Positions 21,470 to 31,140 of a stretch of DNA of 64,000 nucleotides are shown here, piece after piece. Location: NCBI GenBank assembly GCA_949987705.1, contig OX465286.1, positions 23,702,396-23,766,395 of the forward strand, read 5' to 3'. Position 1 is the stretch's first letter. The number at the start of each line of letters is the position of its first letter. The notes below the pieces were generated by a model. It searched no databases, had not been told where the DNA came from, and saw only the letters and a program-made list of their open reading frames with translations. Position numbers and translations under genes: made by a program. Source of the DNA: Thereva unica. Taxonomy: Eukaryota > Arthropoda > Insecta > Diptera > Therevidae.

Positions 21470-22528
21470 TTTCATGAAATACGTTTAACTGTTTCCCTAG
21501 ATATTTTATCTGGCTCAACATCATTATCTGCATAGACATCATGATCTTCCTTTTTTTCATCAGTGGTAATAAAATGCTTTAATCTGTTACTCATTTTATG
21601 TTTGATTTCCAATGGAATATTTTCATCGAAAAATGCTACACCAACGTTTTCGTCTGCTAAATACCACAAATGGTTTCTCATTTTCTAAATAGCAATTTGT
21701 GAAAATTAACATTTCGATATTCCTACATATTTTGTAAGAAGCAATAGTCCTGGTATGCTGCTTCTGGCGCTATGGGACATTTAAACCAAGCCCTCGCGTA
21801 AAAGCGAATGATAAAAGCACAAACATTAGCTTTTTCTTCTCCTCTTCTAAAACAGTTAATTTAAACTCATCTCTGAATTAATATATTTTTATACAATATA
21901 GTGCTTTTGAGATCCAACGAACATGATGCATTGGACCTGGAGAACGAAATTTGACTATTAGAGCATGAGCCCGAAGCAATTGTGGTTAACTCTAATAATT
22001 ATCGATTGTCATCTCTGCAAATTGGTTTCTTTAATTGTTCGTTGCAAAAATCTGTGAACTCATCTTTCAATTAGAATTTCTTTCAATTTTGCATTTTCTA
22101 GCAATGTTTTATACTCATTTTTGCTTATGTCGTTCCAATATAATTCCAATCTCTTGAATAAAGGAACACCTTTACCATAGGTACCAGGAAATTCTATTTC
22201 AAACACACCTCGCAGGACTAGTTCATAAATATGATGGCGACATGGTAAATACAGTAAAGATTTTACAATTTTTGTTCTAATAACGTGCACACTCCATTTA
22301 GTTTTCCAGTATTTGACAAAGTGATATCAAAACAAAAAGCAACAATATTTTCATCCACATTCCAATCTATTAATAATTCATAAATAGCATCAGTTATTTC
22401 TATTCCTGTTGAAGATGATAATTTTGGAACACCAAGTAATTGCTCACCATTTATATCACAAACGTAAAAAGGTAGGTAACCTATCCACTTCAACTTTTCC
22501 TGTTATATGAGCGCAGTCAGAACTAATG
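21470..22528 (-). pseudogene. Transposase-like gene, frameshifted (unassigned family)
   Basis: Minus-strand pieces in more than one frame. The order is a VDRLP segment near 22490-22525, then INGEQLLGVPKLSSSTG, AFCFDITLSNTGKLNG and CTLLEQKL (22263-22493), then LLYLPCRHHIYELVLRGVFE and VPLFKRLELYW (22060-22290), then a C-terminal piece (21472-21681). The FD.T.SNTG and CRHHI motifs recur in a widespread insect family of unknown, probably RNase H-fold, transposases. The N-terminus is missing and a small foldback MITE abuts it. It cannot encode a full protein. Confidence 0.6.
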
Positions 22529-22739
22529 AAAATGCATCTGTCAAACATCATTCGCTTTGGCTGCATTCGAAAATTAGCCAGCTACGCAGAATAAGCAGAA
22601 TCGCAGTATCGGCTGCAGGGCATATATTCCCGGCTGCAGCGAGCGGCTTGATTTTTGGAATGATGTGCTGCCAATTTTGAGCAACTGGTAAATTTTCGAA
22701 TGCAGTCAAAGCGAATGATGTTTGACAGATGCATTTTCA
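22527..22739. mobile_element. 213-bp foldback MITE (TGAAAATGCATCTG ends)
   Basis: The left and right ends are inverted copies over at least 50 bp (TGAAAATGCATCTGTCAAAC), with pairing extending towards the centre around CGGCTGCAG. No clear target duplication was found. It lies at the 5' end of the transposase remnant inside the long-TIR transposon. Confidence 0.75.
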
Positions 22740-23394
22740 AACTTCATAAATTTTTAAAACATTTACCATTTATGTTAAACAATATTATGTAATAACAGTT
22801 ATACAAAAGTTTTATTGCTGTTTAAAATGATATTATTGTTAAATACATATATGAAAAATAATGAAAACACGTTTTTTTCATAACACGGATGGATGGAATC
22901 GACTCCCGTGTAGTATATTTTGTTCAGTGAGGATCACTGATCGGACACGTAACTTTGCAGAGTCAAAGATAAACAGAAAAGCACAACGCTTTATGCGAAG
23001 GTTGCGGTGATTAGTGGACCCTAGTACAGTTTCTCTTTGAACTGATAGTTTTTTTTTATTTCCTTATAAAGACTTCACTGTGCTTTTTATTTCATAGCTT
23101 TATTATTTGTAAACTGATCTTTATGATTTTGATCATTTTAGAAAGGTAATAATCTGTAGAATGGATAAAAAATATTAATTGACCCTTTCAGGGCTGATAA
23201 AATGGTAATTAGGGTTGAACAAAGTGAAAAAAGGTAAAAAATCATCATTTTTTAAGATTTCGTTCGCCATGAGCGACCTCTAAATCTTTTTCGATTTGCC
23301 TAAAATTTTAAATTTCTTAGTTTTTTGCCTATTCGCATATTTCTAGGGGGTGAGACCCAAAATTGAAGCACTTTTGCAAATAAGGGCCACCCTA

Positions 23395-23395
<1 letters not shown>

Positions 23396-23486
<91 letters not shown>

Positions 23487-23494
23487 TATATATA
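23396..23494. repeat. (TA)n microsatellite
   Basis: TA array between the long-TIR transposon and the GGGGAGAGTGGGG element. Confidence 0.95.
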
Positions 23495-24390
23495 GGGGAG
23501 AGTGGGGTGAACCGGGACACACTTTGTTCAAGGCCTTATAAAACCTAAATAAACAATTTTTTCTTCTTATTTGGACATCCTATCCTGTAGATGGTTTCAA
23601 TACCTTTCATTATTTGTCATTTTTAATATTATAACTTTATATTTTCAATAATTTCTAATCGTTTAAAAAAAAAGTTCAAATCGGCAGTTCCGAAAAATCG
23701 TGGGGTGAACCGGGACACGATAGAAAGAGCAGGTGAAAGTGGCGTTTATGTTGTAACTAATAGTCTTATTTGCTTTTATGTCAAAAATATGTTACGATAT
23801 TATTATAAACAATGCTTGAACATATTTTTTTTTTACTTTTTTATTATAAACAATATAAAATGTGTATTTTGGTTTAAACTATAAATAAACGTAAAAATCA
23901 TTAATAAAAAATTGTTAACAATCATTTTTATTAATAACTAATGAATTTAAGTCGATTTTGCAGCTAAAGAGTGGGCCGAAACATTTCTCGGTCAACTCAG
24001 AAACCGTGTCCCGGTTCACCCCACGGTGCTGTTTTTTAAACAATCGCGTGGTTATCACATATTTTTGAGGTTATCACAAATTCCATTTGAACTTTAAAAG
24101 ATAACATACTAACGATTACTTTTTATTATATTACCTTTGTTGTAGTCTTAAAAACCATAACATTAGGCTTCCTTAAACTCCGAGAAAATAAAACTTTGTG
24201 GAGTGTCGATTTTTATTAACAATCCTTACTAATAAAGTGATGCAGGTGCTGACCTTCAATTCTCATAAAATAATGTAGAGGGCCAATACAAACATAATTC
24301 ACAAAAAAAAACCAACATAAAAACATTAACAACAATTAAAAAAGCACTGTCCCGGTTCACCCAACCGTCCCGGTTCACCCCACTCTCCCC
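23495..24390. mobile_element. 0.9-kb TIR element with repeated GTGAACCGGGACA motif
   Basis: The ends are inverted copies of GGGGAGAGTGGGGTGAACCG. The core GGTGAACCGGGACA occurs at 23506, 23702 and, inverted, at 24006, 24350 and 24367, giving subterminal repeats that could be transposase sites. The interior is AT-rich with no coding gene. Superfamily unassigned; no target duplication seen. Confidence 0.75.
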
Positions 24391-24462
24391 CCACTTGGAA
24401 ATTACTTGAGGCAATTGACGGAAATCATAAAATTTGGGGGTGGTGCAGTTTGCTTGAGCGCT

Positions 24463-24466
<4 letters not shown>

Positions 24467-24524
<58 letters not shown>
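24467..24524. repeat. (TA)n microsatellite
   Basis: TA array, directly followed by the CCCAGTCGGGA element. Confidence 0.95.
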
Positions 24525-24526
<2 letters not shown>

Positions 24527-25315
24527 CAGTCGGGAAAGGAAGAACTTCTTCATTAATGCTGAATGCCTGATTTTGTAAATGGTATACACTACCAGCTGGA
24601 TTATTTTGTTAATTACAATTAACATAGAAATGTCATAGCCATGGAAGGCCTTACATAGGTCATTACTGGTAAAAAAGAGAAAGAATCAAAAGAAATGTAA
24701 TAGAGCTATTACTCTTTGCATTACCAAGTAAGATTACTGCATTAAAGACGAAGATATGATTAGGTAAATATTGCCCATTACCAGTGGTATTACTTTTTAG
24801 CTTTTTCAAAGAAAAAGCTTAAAGGTGGATTTACATATCCCACGTTGTTCTGTCGCGCCGCTCTTTTTTAAGATTTCAAGCACTCAAAAACAGTTTCTGC
24901 GACATCGAATTGCTTCTGATTGGTTGAGAGGGATGTGACAGAAAAACGTCGGAAATGTAAATTTATAGCTTAAGGCTGTGTCCGTCCGTCTATGACAGAC
25001 ATGTGCGATATGTAGGACTTGGTGAGAAGACACAAAACTGAATGAACTGCGCGTATCCGTCGTTTCTACTTACAAAAAACTTTAAACGGGGATTTCCCGA
25101 AAACTACGAAGAAATAACAGAACAGAACAAATAAATGACAAGCATAGAGGCATTACCCTCTGCATTACCAGGTAATGCAAAATGTAAGTAGTACTTTGGC
25201 TGTGGACGTTGTGGATTCTGTATTAATTACATTTCAACCGATTACCTTTGCAGTGTCAAATCAGGACTGAAGTAATCAAATACATAAGTAAGGGCTTCCA
25301 ATATTCCCGACTGGG
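24525..25315. mobile_element. 791-bp non-autonomous TIR element (CCCAGTCGGGAA ends)
   Basis: Left end CCCAGTCGGGAA, right end TTCCCGACTGGG, with ATA on both flanks as a possible 3-bp duplication, although the site is a TA array. The interior is non-coding and has several GCATTACC/GTAATGC segments. Superfamily unassigned. Confidence 0.75.
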
Positions 25316-25319
25316 ATAT

Positions 25320-25496
25320 TGAAGAAAATTAATCTGGTAACCCCAATAAAATTGTTACTGTTAGGTTAAGTAGTTAAGTAAGAACTCATGTAAAGAGGAA
25401 GAAATAAATCAGTTGTAATCGAACATTATTCACGGGACGTTCAATTTATTTAAAACCGGAATTTATCCTTTTAAAATTTTAATAGAATTTTTTTCA
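25320..25496 (+). repeat. BEL 5' LTR
   Basis: 177 bp, begins TGAAGAAAATTAATC and ends in TTTTTTTCA. Very short for BEL, but its match to the downstream copy and the adjoining primer site are clear. Confidence 0.92.
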
Positions 25497-25514
25497 TGGT
25501 GCCGAAACCCGGGA
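25497..25514 (+). promoter_or_regulatory. Primer binding site, tRNA-Phe
   Basis: TGGTGCCGAAACCCGGGA is complementary to the 3' end of insect tRNA-Phe (CCCGGGTTTCGGCA plus CCA). It starts directly after the LTR with no spacer. Confidence 0.8.
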
Positions 25515-25588
25515 AGGTCCAAATAAGCGCGTGAATATTAGCGAAATAAGTAAAAATAGCGGAAATTACAACGAAAAGCGATAAAAAA

Positions 25589-28500
25589 ATGAATGTTGCG
25601 TATAGATCCTCGTGTCGCGGTCAAGTGACAAAATTATGCAATTCCATAACGGAATATTTAGCGAAAATCAATTTCGCGGAACCTTTACAAAACGCAGAGG
25701 CGGTGGAAATTGAAATAGTGAGTTACTTAGATAGATTAAAAAACGCGCATAATAATTTGCGAAAAGCGGATGAAAAAGCGAGTGAAAATATGAAGTTAGA
25801 TGACGCAGAAAAGGAATATAATTCAATAATCGAGTACGATGATAAAGCTATAAGTGTAATATCAAAGTTGGAGCATATTCTGCGGACAAAATTCAGGTTT
25901 CAGGCACAAATAGCAGCATCGGATGAACGGCAGGATAATCACAATCTCACATCATGTGGTGTTGGTTACAATGCATATAGCGGAGTCAAGTTGAAAAGTT
26001 TTGAGCTGAAAAAATTCGATGGAGCGTTGGAAAATTGGCTACCTTTCTGGGAGCAATATAGAAGAGCGGTGCATGAAAATCCTCAGTTTAATTCAGCTAC
26101 TAAATTCAACTATTTAAGTAATGCATTAGTTGGGCCAGCAGCAGCAACCATAGCGGGATTCTCCCCAACGGAAAAATGTTATATCGACGCCATATCATTG
26201 CTTCTAGAGGAATATGGAAACAGCGAGAAAATTGTTGAAAAATACATACAAAAAATGATGTCCATTAAGCCTGTAAGTTCGCCCACAGATATCGGAAAAT
26301 TGCGGCACTTATATAACGAGACAACGGCAACTATGAGAAGTTTACACGCATTGCAAGTGCCGTCGGCTCAGTATAATATAGTGTTGAGATCCATATTACT
26401 AAAAGCGATACCCACACAGCTGCGCGTTCAATTTCACCGCTATCAAAAGCGGAAAGCGCCTTTGGAAGATAAGGACGATGATTCAGCAGATTCGGTGCTA
26501 TCTGCATCCTCTGATGTAGATGGTGACGATCGATTAAAAGGTCTAATATCCTTCTTAAAAAGTGAAGTCGAAGCTTTAGAAATTTCCCAATTATCGGAAT
26601 CGGTTAATGCAAATCCGAAAATATATGAGAAAGTCTCACATCCCAAACAATTTAATGGCCGAAGCACTGCAACTGGGTTGTTTACACAAAGTAAGAGCGT
26701 TGAAAATTGCGTTTTCTGCAACAATTCCACCCATAAAACAAAAGATTGCGATGCAAAAATTCCAATTAATAAAAGAAAAGAAATTTTACAAAAAGAAGGA
26801 AGATGCTTCCGATGTTCTAAACTGAATCATAGCTCAAAATTTTGCAGAAACCAGTGGATTAAATGTTCGCATTGTAATGGTCGCCACTTAAGTTCTAGGT
26901 GTGAGCGGAAGAATGGGAATGCTTTAATGACCGAGAAAAAAGCGAATGCAGAAGAAAAAACAGTTCTAGTTGCAGTGGACGAGACAAAAATATTTTTGCA
27001 AACGGCCAAGGCCATTATATCAGGTCCAGGAGAAAACCCATCGCGCGTGCTTACACGTTTGGTTATGGATAACGGCAGCCAACAGACATACATCACAGAA
27101 AATTTGAGAAAAAAGTTAAATTTACCTATTGTGGGAGTGCAATACGTTAATATTATCCCGTTTGGTGACATAAGACAACGTCGTGCTAAAAGGTGCAATC
27201 AGATTCAAGTAGCAGTTAAAAGCCAATATAATAGCGGTGTTGTTAACATTATTGCCTTAGAAGTTCCATTAATATGTGCGGATATATTACCGGTGCCCGA
27301 CAGTGATAATAAAAAATTAAGAAGTTTAAAGTTAGCGGACATCGTGGTGAGCGAGGAAAATTATTTAAGCGGAATCAATTTATTAATAGGCCAAGATAAC
27401 TATTGGAAATTTAGCAAATCGGAGACAACATATTTAACAAATGATTTGACTGCAGTGAAAACATTTTTTGGATGGACTGTGCAAGGAAAATCTGAATGTA
27501 AACAAAATAGTGAAAACAATAGCACGTGTGCCTTTCTAGTTAGTGACAACAGTGATTTCGATGTGGCAAAATTTTGGAAATTAGAGCAAGTAGGAATTAT
27601 TAATTCGGTTGAAGAAGATAGTAATTTAAACATCTGTGACACAGTTGGTAAAATAAAACAAAATAAAGAAGGCAGATATGAAGTGTGCGTGCCGTGGAAG
27701 ATAGCACAGTTAAGTGATAACAAAGGTGTCGCGATGCAGCGTCTGCAAAGTCTATTGAGGCGCTTGATGAAAAACAGTGAGAAGTTAGATAATTACGATA
27801 AAGGCATGAGAGAACTTTTGCAGACAGGCGTTGCCGAGGAAGCTCCCATAAGAATTAAAAGTGATCGGTTATATTATATGCCGCATAAGGCAGTGTACAG
27901 AGAAGACAAAACAACAACTAAACAGCGGATAGTTTTTGACGCATCATCAAATGAAGAGGGGTGTTATTCTTTAAATGATTGTTTGTATGCCGGGAAAAAT
28001 TTAATACCGGATCTGACATCCATGTTGTTAAGTTTCCGTTCCAATAAAATTGCACTTGTATCCGATATTGAAAAAGCTTTCTCACAGATTTCCTTAGCTG
28101 AAGACGATCGAGACTCACATAGATTCCTATGGTACGAGGAGAAGCCAGCGATAAATAAAAGTTTACCTCAAATTAAAGAGTACCGTATGAAGAGACTTAC
28201 ATTTGGAGTAACATGTAGCCCATTCTTATTAGCGGCTACTATACAGAAACATTTAGAAGGATGTGAGCCTAAATATGGATTAATTTGCAAAAAACTGAGT
28301 AAGTCATTTTATATTGATGATTTAGTGCTAAGCGTAGAGAGTTTAGAACTAGGCCGAAAAATATTTTATGAGTCGGTAAATATAATGAAAGAAGCTCAAA
28401 TGAATCTACGAAAGTGGAATAGTAATGATATAAAGCTAAGGAAAGAGTTTGTTAAAAACGGATTAGAGCCATTATTTGAGCAAAAGGTATTAGGAATCTT

Positions 28501-29818
28501 ATGGAATACCCATAGCGATGAAATTGGAGTAGATGTCGAAGCTCAATTAGAATACATACTAGCTTTGCGAGGTACGAAACGAAATGTAATGAGAGCCATG
28601 GCTAGAATTTACGATCCTTTGGGAATTCTTGGACCATTCACCGTAAGAATAAAAATATTGCTGCAAGATATTTGGAAAATAAACTCGGACTGGGACGAAA
28701 TGTTGAGCGGAGATGTTCTAGCAGCCTGGCTTATGTGGCAAGAAGAATTAGCAGAGTTGAGTGACTATTCAGTGCCGCGTTGCGTCTCGCCCTACTCAGA
28801 TGGAACTGTTATTGAAAGGCAGCTGCATGTATTTGCTGATGCTAGTCCAAAAGCATACGGAGCAGTTGCATATATAAGAATCAAGTCTAATGATGGCGTA
28901 AAAATATCCTTCATCTGTTCAAAAAATAGGGTAAGTCCATTAAATAAGAATAAGAGTAGCGAACTAACCCTTCCAAAGCTGGAATTAACATCAGCGCTGA
29001 TCGCAGCTAGATTGAAGGAGTTTTTAATTAAAAGTCTTGACTTCAAAATTGACACCATCTACTTGTGGACTGACTCTACCATTGCGCTACACTGGATAAT
29101 GGGGCAATCAGTAAAGTCAAATCCGTATGTCAATAATCGCGTGGAGGAGATAAACAAAATTTCTAATATATACGATTGGGGCCACTGCAGCGGTAAAGAA
29201 AATCCGGCCGACTTATTAACGAGAGGAATTAGCGCCAAGCTTCTAAGGAGCTCTCAGTTATGGAGAGGTGGACCAGCATGGCTGAAAGAAGATTCGTCTA
29301 ACTGGCCACTTAAAACAATCCACGAAAATTCTTTTGTACTTCAATGCAGCGAAGAAGTTGATACTAGCGACGACAGAGAAGCAATTAACAGCGAAGTGAA
29401 TACAGCAATTTTAAACTTACAGAATTTCAGCAGCCTGATGAAATTATTGCGAGTAACAGCATATGTGCTAAGGTTTTTGAATCGTGTAAAGAAACAGCCA
29501 CGCCAAGTTGGAGAATTAACGGCCGATGAAATATATGTAGCAAAATTATATTGGATCAAATATTGCCAAACTCTCGATTTCAGCTCTGAAATAAGATGCC
29601 TGAAGCAAGGAAAACCGATTTCAAGAAACTCGTCAATTTTATCATTAAATCCTTTTTTACATAACGACATTTTAAGGCTAAGAGGGAGGTTACCTGAGAC
29701 TGAGTATGACTTTAACGTGTGTAATCCAATAATTTTAGCGAAAACATCTCATCTCAGTCGACTTCTAGTGCTAGACACCCACGGACGGATGCAACATAGC
29801 GGCCCAAGCGTTGTTTAA
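25589..29818 (+). CDS. BEL Gag-protease-RT-RNase H polyprotein
   Basis: 1,409 residues in one frame. The Gag part (DUF1759-like, with KSFELKKFDGALENWLPFW) is followed by three Cys-rich segments (CVFCNNSTH, CFRCSKLNH, CSHCNGRH). The aspartic protease has VMDNGSQQTYI. The reverse transcriptase has LVSDIEKAFSQI and YIDDLVLS. RNase H begins VFADASPKAYG. The frame ends at TAA 29816-29818 just before the integrase zinc finger, and the same frame is open beyond it to 30904, so the stop is most simply a single nonsense mutation. Confidence 0.93.
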   Translation: MNVAYRSSCRGQVTKLCNSITEYLAKINFAEPLQNAEAVEIEIVSYLDRLKNAHNNLRKADEKASENMKLDDAEKEYNSIIEYDDKAISVISKLEHILRTKFRFQAQIAASDERQDNHNLTSCGVGYNAYSGVKLKSFELKKFDGALENWLPFWEQYRRAVHENPQFNSATKFNYLSNALVGPAAATIAGFSPTEKCYIDAISLLLEEYGNSEKIVEKYIQKMMSIKPVSSPTDIGKLRHLYNETTATMRSLHALQVPSAQYNIVLRSILLKAIPTQLRVQFHRYQKRKAPLEDKDDDSADSVLSASSDVDGDDRLKGLISFLKSEVEALEISQLSESVNANPKIYEKVSHPKQFNGRSTATGLFTQSKSVENCVFCNNSTHKTKDCDAKIPINKRKEILQKEGRCFRCSKLNHSSKFCRNQWIKCSHCNGRHLSSRCERKNGNALMTEKKANAEEKTVLVAVDETKIFLQTAKAIISGPGENPSRVLTRLVMDNGSQQTYITENLRKKLNLPIVGVQYVNIIPFGDIRQRRAKRCNQIQVAVKSQYNSGVVNIIALEVPLICADILPVPDSDNKKLRSLKLADIVVSEENYLSGINLLIGQDNYWKFSKSETTYLTNDLTAVKTFFGWTVQGKSECKQNSENNSTCAFLVSDNSDFDVAKFWKLEQVGIINSVEEDSNLNICDTVGKIKQNKEGRYEVCVPWKIAQLSDNKGVAMQRLQSLLRRLMKNSEKLDNYDKGMRELLQTGVAEEAPIRIKSDRLYYMPHKAVYREDKTTTKQRIVFDASSNEEGCYSLNDCLYAGKNLIPDLTSMLLSFRSNKIALVSDIEKAFSQISLAEDDRDSHRFLWYEEKPAINKSLPQIKEYRMKRLTFGVTCSPFLLAATIQKHLEGCEPKYGLICKKLSKSFYIDDLVLSVESLELGRKIFYESVNIMKEAQMNLRKWNSNDIKLRKEFVKNGLEPLFEQKVLGILWNTHSDEIGVDVEAQLEYILALRGTKRNVMRAMARIYDPLGILGPFTVRIKILLQDIWKINSDWDEMLSGDVLAAWLMWQEELAELSDYSVPRCVSPYSDGTVIERQLHVFADASPKAYGAVAYIRIKSNDGVKISFICSKNRVSPLNKNKSSELTLPKLELTSALIAARLKEFLIKSLDFKIDTIYLWTDSTIALHWIMGQSVKSNPYVNNRVEEINKISNIYDWGHCSGKENPADLLTRGISAKLLRSSQLWRGGPAWLKEDSSNWPLKTIHENSFVLQCSEEVDTSDDREAINSEVNTAILNLQNFSSLMKLLRVTAYVLRFLNRVKKQPRQVGELTADEIYVAKLYWIKYCQTLDFSSEIRCLKQGKPISRNSSILSLNPFLHNDILRLRGRLPETEYDFNVCNPIILAKTSHLSRLLVLDTHGRMQHSGPSVV

Positions 29819-30904
29819 GCTAAGATAAGAGAAAATTACTGGATTATAAGAGGACGCCAGCTTATTAAAACAATACTGCGTCATTGTGTCATCTGCAGGC
29901 GATTACATGGCAAGAGCTCCTCAGAACCTTGGGCACCACTACCTAAGGAACGGGTAATGACATCCAGACCATTTGAAACTGTTGGCGTAGACTTTGCAGG
30001 TCCGCTGTATATCAAAACGCGAAAGGAAGATAACGAGAGACAGAAAGTTTACATTATGTTGTTGACTTGCGCCGCCATTCGAGCCGTACACTTGGAATTA
30101 GTACCCGACTTGACGGTGAAGAGTTGTATTCAAGCGTTAAGAAGATTTTTTGCTAGAAGAGGAGTACCTAAGGTAATTATATCAGACAATGCGAAGACAT
30201 TCAAGAGAACTGATTTCGAGCTACGCAAACTGGAGGAGCTGTTGAAAAAATCGGAAGTGCAAGGACTAGCTAGCAGCGTTGGTGTAAGTTGGAGATACAT
30301 CGCGGAAAGGGCAGCGTGGTGGGGCGGATTTTATGAGAGGCTTGTTCGAAGTGTAAAAACCGCTTTGAAGGCAGCAGTGGGCAAATTAACTTTGGATTAC
30401 GAGGAACTAGCAACTTTACTGGCAGAAATCGAGGCAACGGTAAATTCCAGGCCACTTACCTACATAAGCGATGATTCCAATGACCCCTTTCCTTTCACCC
30501 CCTCCCATTTTCTTAATAATGCCAAATGTCTTATATTCTCAGATTTTTTAAGCGACAAATCGACAATAGCGGAATCCTGGAAAATTCGTCAAAGTCTTTT
30601 GAGGCGTTATACAAAGCGGTGGCAACAAGAATACTTACAGCAGCTGCGTACTGTACATCAAATTAAAGATAGTCATTCTAAAAGCGTTAAACTTGGAGAC
30701 GTTGTATTAGTTCACGAAGACAATAAACCGCGCCTACACTGGAAGTTAGGTGTTGTCCAAAAAACCTTCCCAGGAAGAGACGGAAGAATCAGAGCATGTG
30801 AAGTACGCCTTTCTGACCGGAAAACTTTAAGAAGACCAATCCAGCTACTATTTCCATTAGAAATATCAGCTTCTCACTGCGGGGCCCAGGATGAAGAAAA
30901 TTAA
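29819..30904 (+). CDS. BEL integrase region, same frame after one stop
   Basis: Continues the Gag-Pol frame: the zinc-binding CVICRRLHG half, then the integrase core with GVDFAGPLY, IISDNAKTF and an AAWWGGFYERLVRSVK segment carrying the catalytic glutamate, then the BEL C-terminal domain. The stop lies inside the 3' LTR. No envelope ORF follows. Without readthrough it would not be translated from the main start. Confidence 0.88.
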   Translation, partial: AKIRENYWIIRGRQLIKTILRHCVICRRLHGKSSSEPWAPLPKERVMTSRPFETVGVDFAGPLYIKTRKEDNERQKVYIMLLTCAAIRAVHLELVPDLTVKSCIQALRRFFARRGVPKVIISDNAKTFKRTDFELRKLEELLKKSEVQGLASSVGVSWRYIAERAAWWGGFYERLVRSVKTALKAAVGKLTLDYEELATLLAEIEATVNSRPLTYISDDSNDPFPFTPSHFLNNAKCLIFSDFLSDKSTIAESWKIRQSLLRRYTKRWQQEYLQQLRTVHQIKDSHSKSVKLGDVVLVHEDNKPRLHWKLGVVQKTFPGRDGRIRACEVRLSDRKTLRRPIQLLFPLEISASHCGAQDEEN

Positions 30905-31063
30905 TCTGGTAACCCCAATAAAATTGTTACTGTTAGGTTAAGTAGTTAAGTAAGAACTCATGTAAAGAGGAAGAAATAAATCAGTTGTAATCGAACATTA
31001 TTCACGGGATGTTCAATTTATTTAAAACCGGAATTTATCCTTTTAAAATTTTAATAGTATTTT

Positions 31064-31068
<5 letters not shown>
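30892..31068 (+). repeat. BEL 3' LTR
   Basis: 177-bp copy of the 5' LTR with two substitutions. The polypurine tract before it is weak (GGGGCCCAGGA). Confidence 0.92.

Positions 31069-31136
<68 letters not shown>
31069..31136. repeat. (TA)n microsatellite between BEL and R1-C
   Basis: TA array directly bounded by the BEL LTR on the left and by the R1-C poly(A) (as T's) on the right. Confidence 0.95.

Positions 31137-31140
<4 letters not shown>

Larger units (their letters stand above)
25320..31068 (+). mobile_element. BEL/Pao LTR retrotransposon, nearly intact
   Basis: Two 177-bp LTRs (25320-25496, 30892-31068), each TG...CA, differ at two positions (about 1%), so insertion is recent. A primer site for tRNA-Phe follows the 5' LTR directly. 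One frame encodes Gag, protease, RT, RNase H and integrase, interrupted by a single stop. It inserted at a (TA)n edge: ATAT precedes it and TATA follows. Confidence 0.93.
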
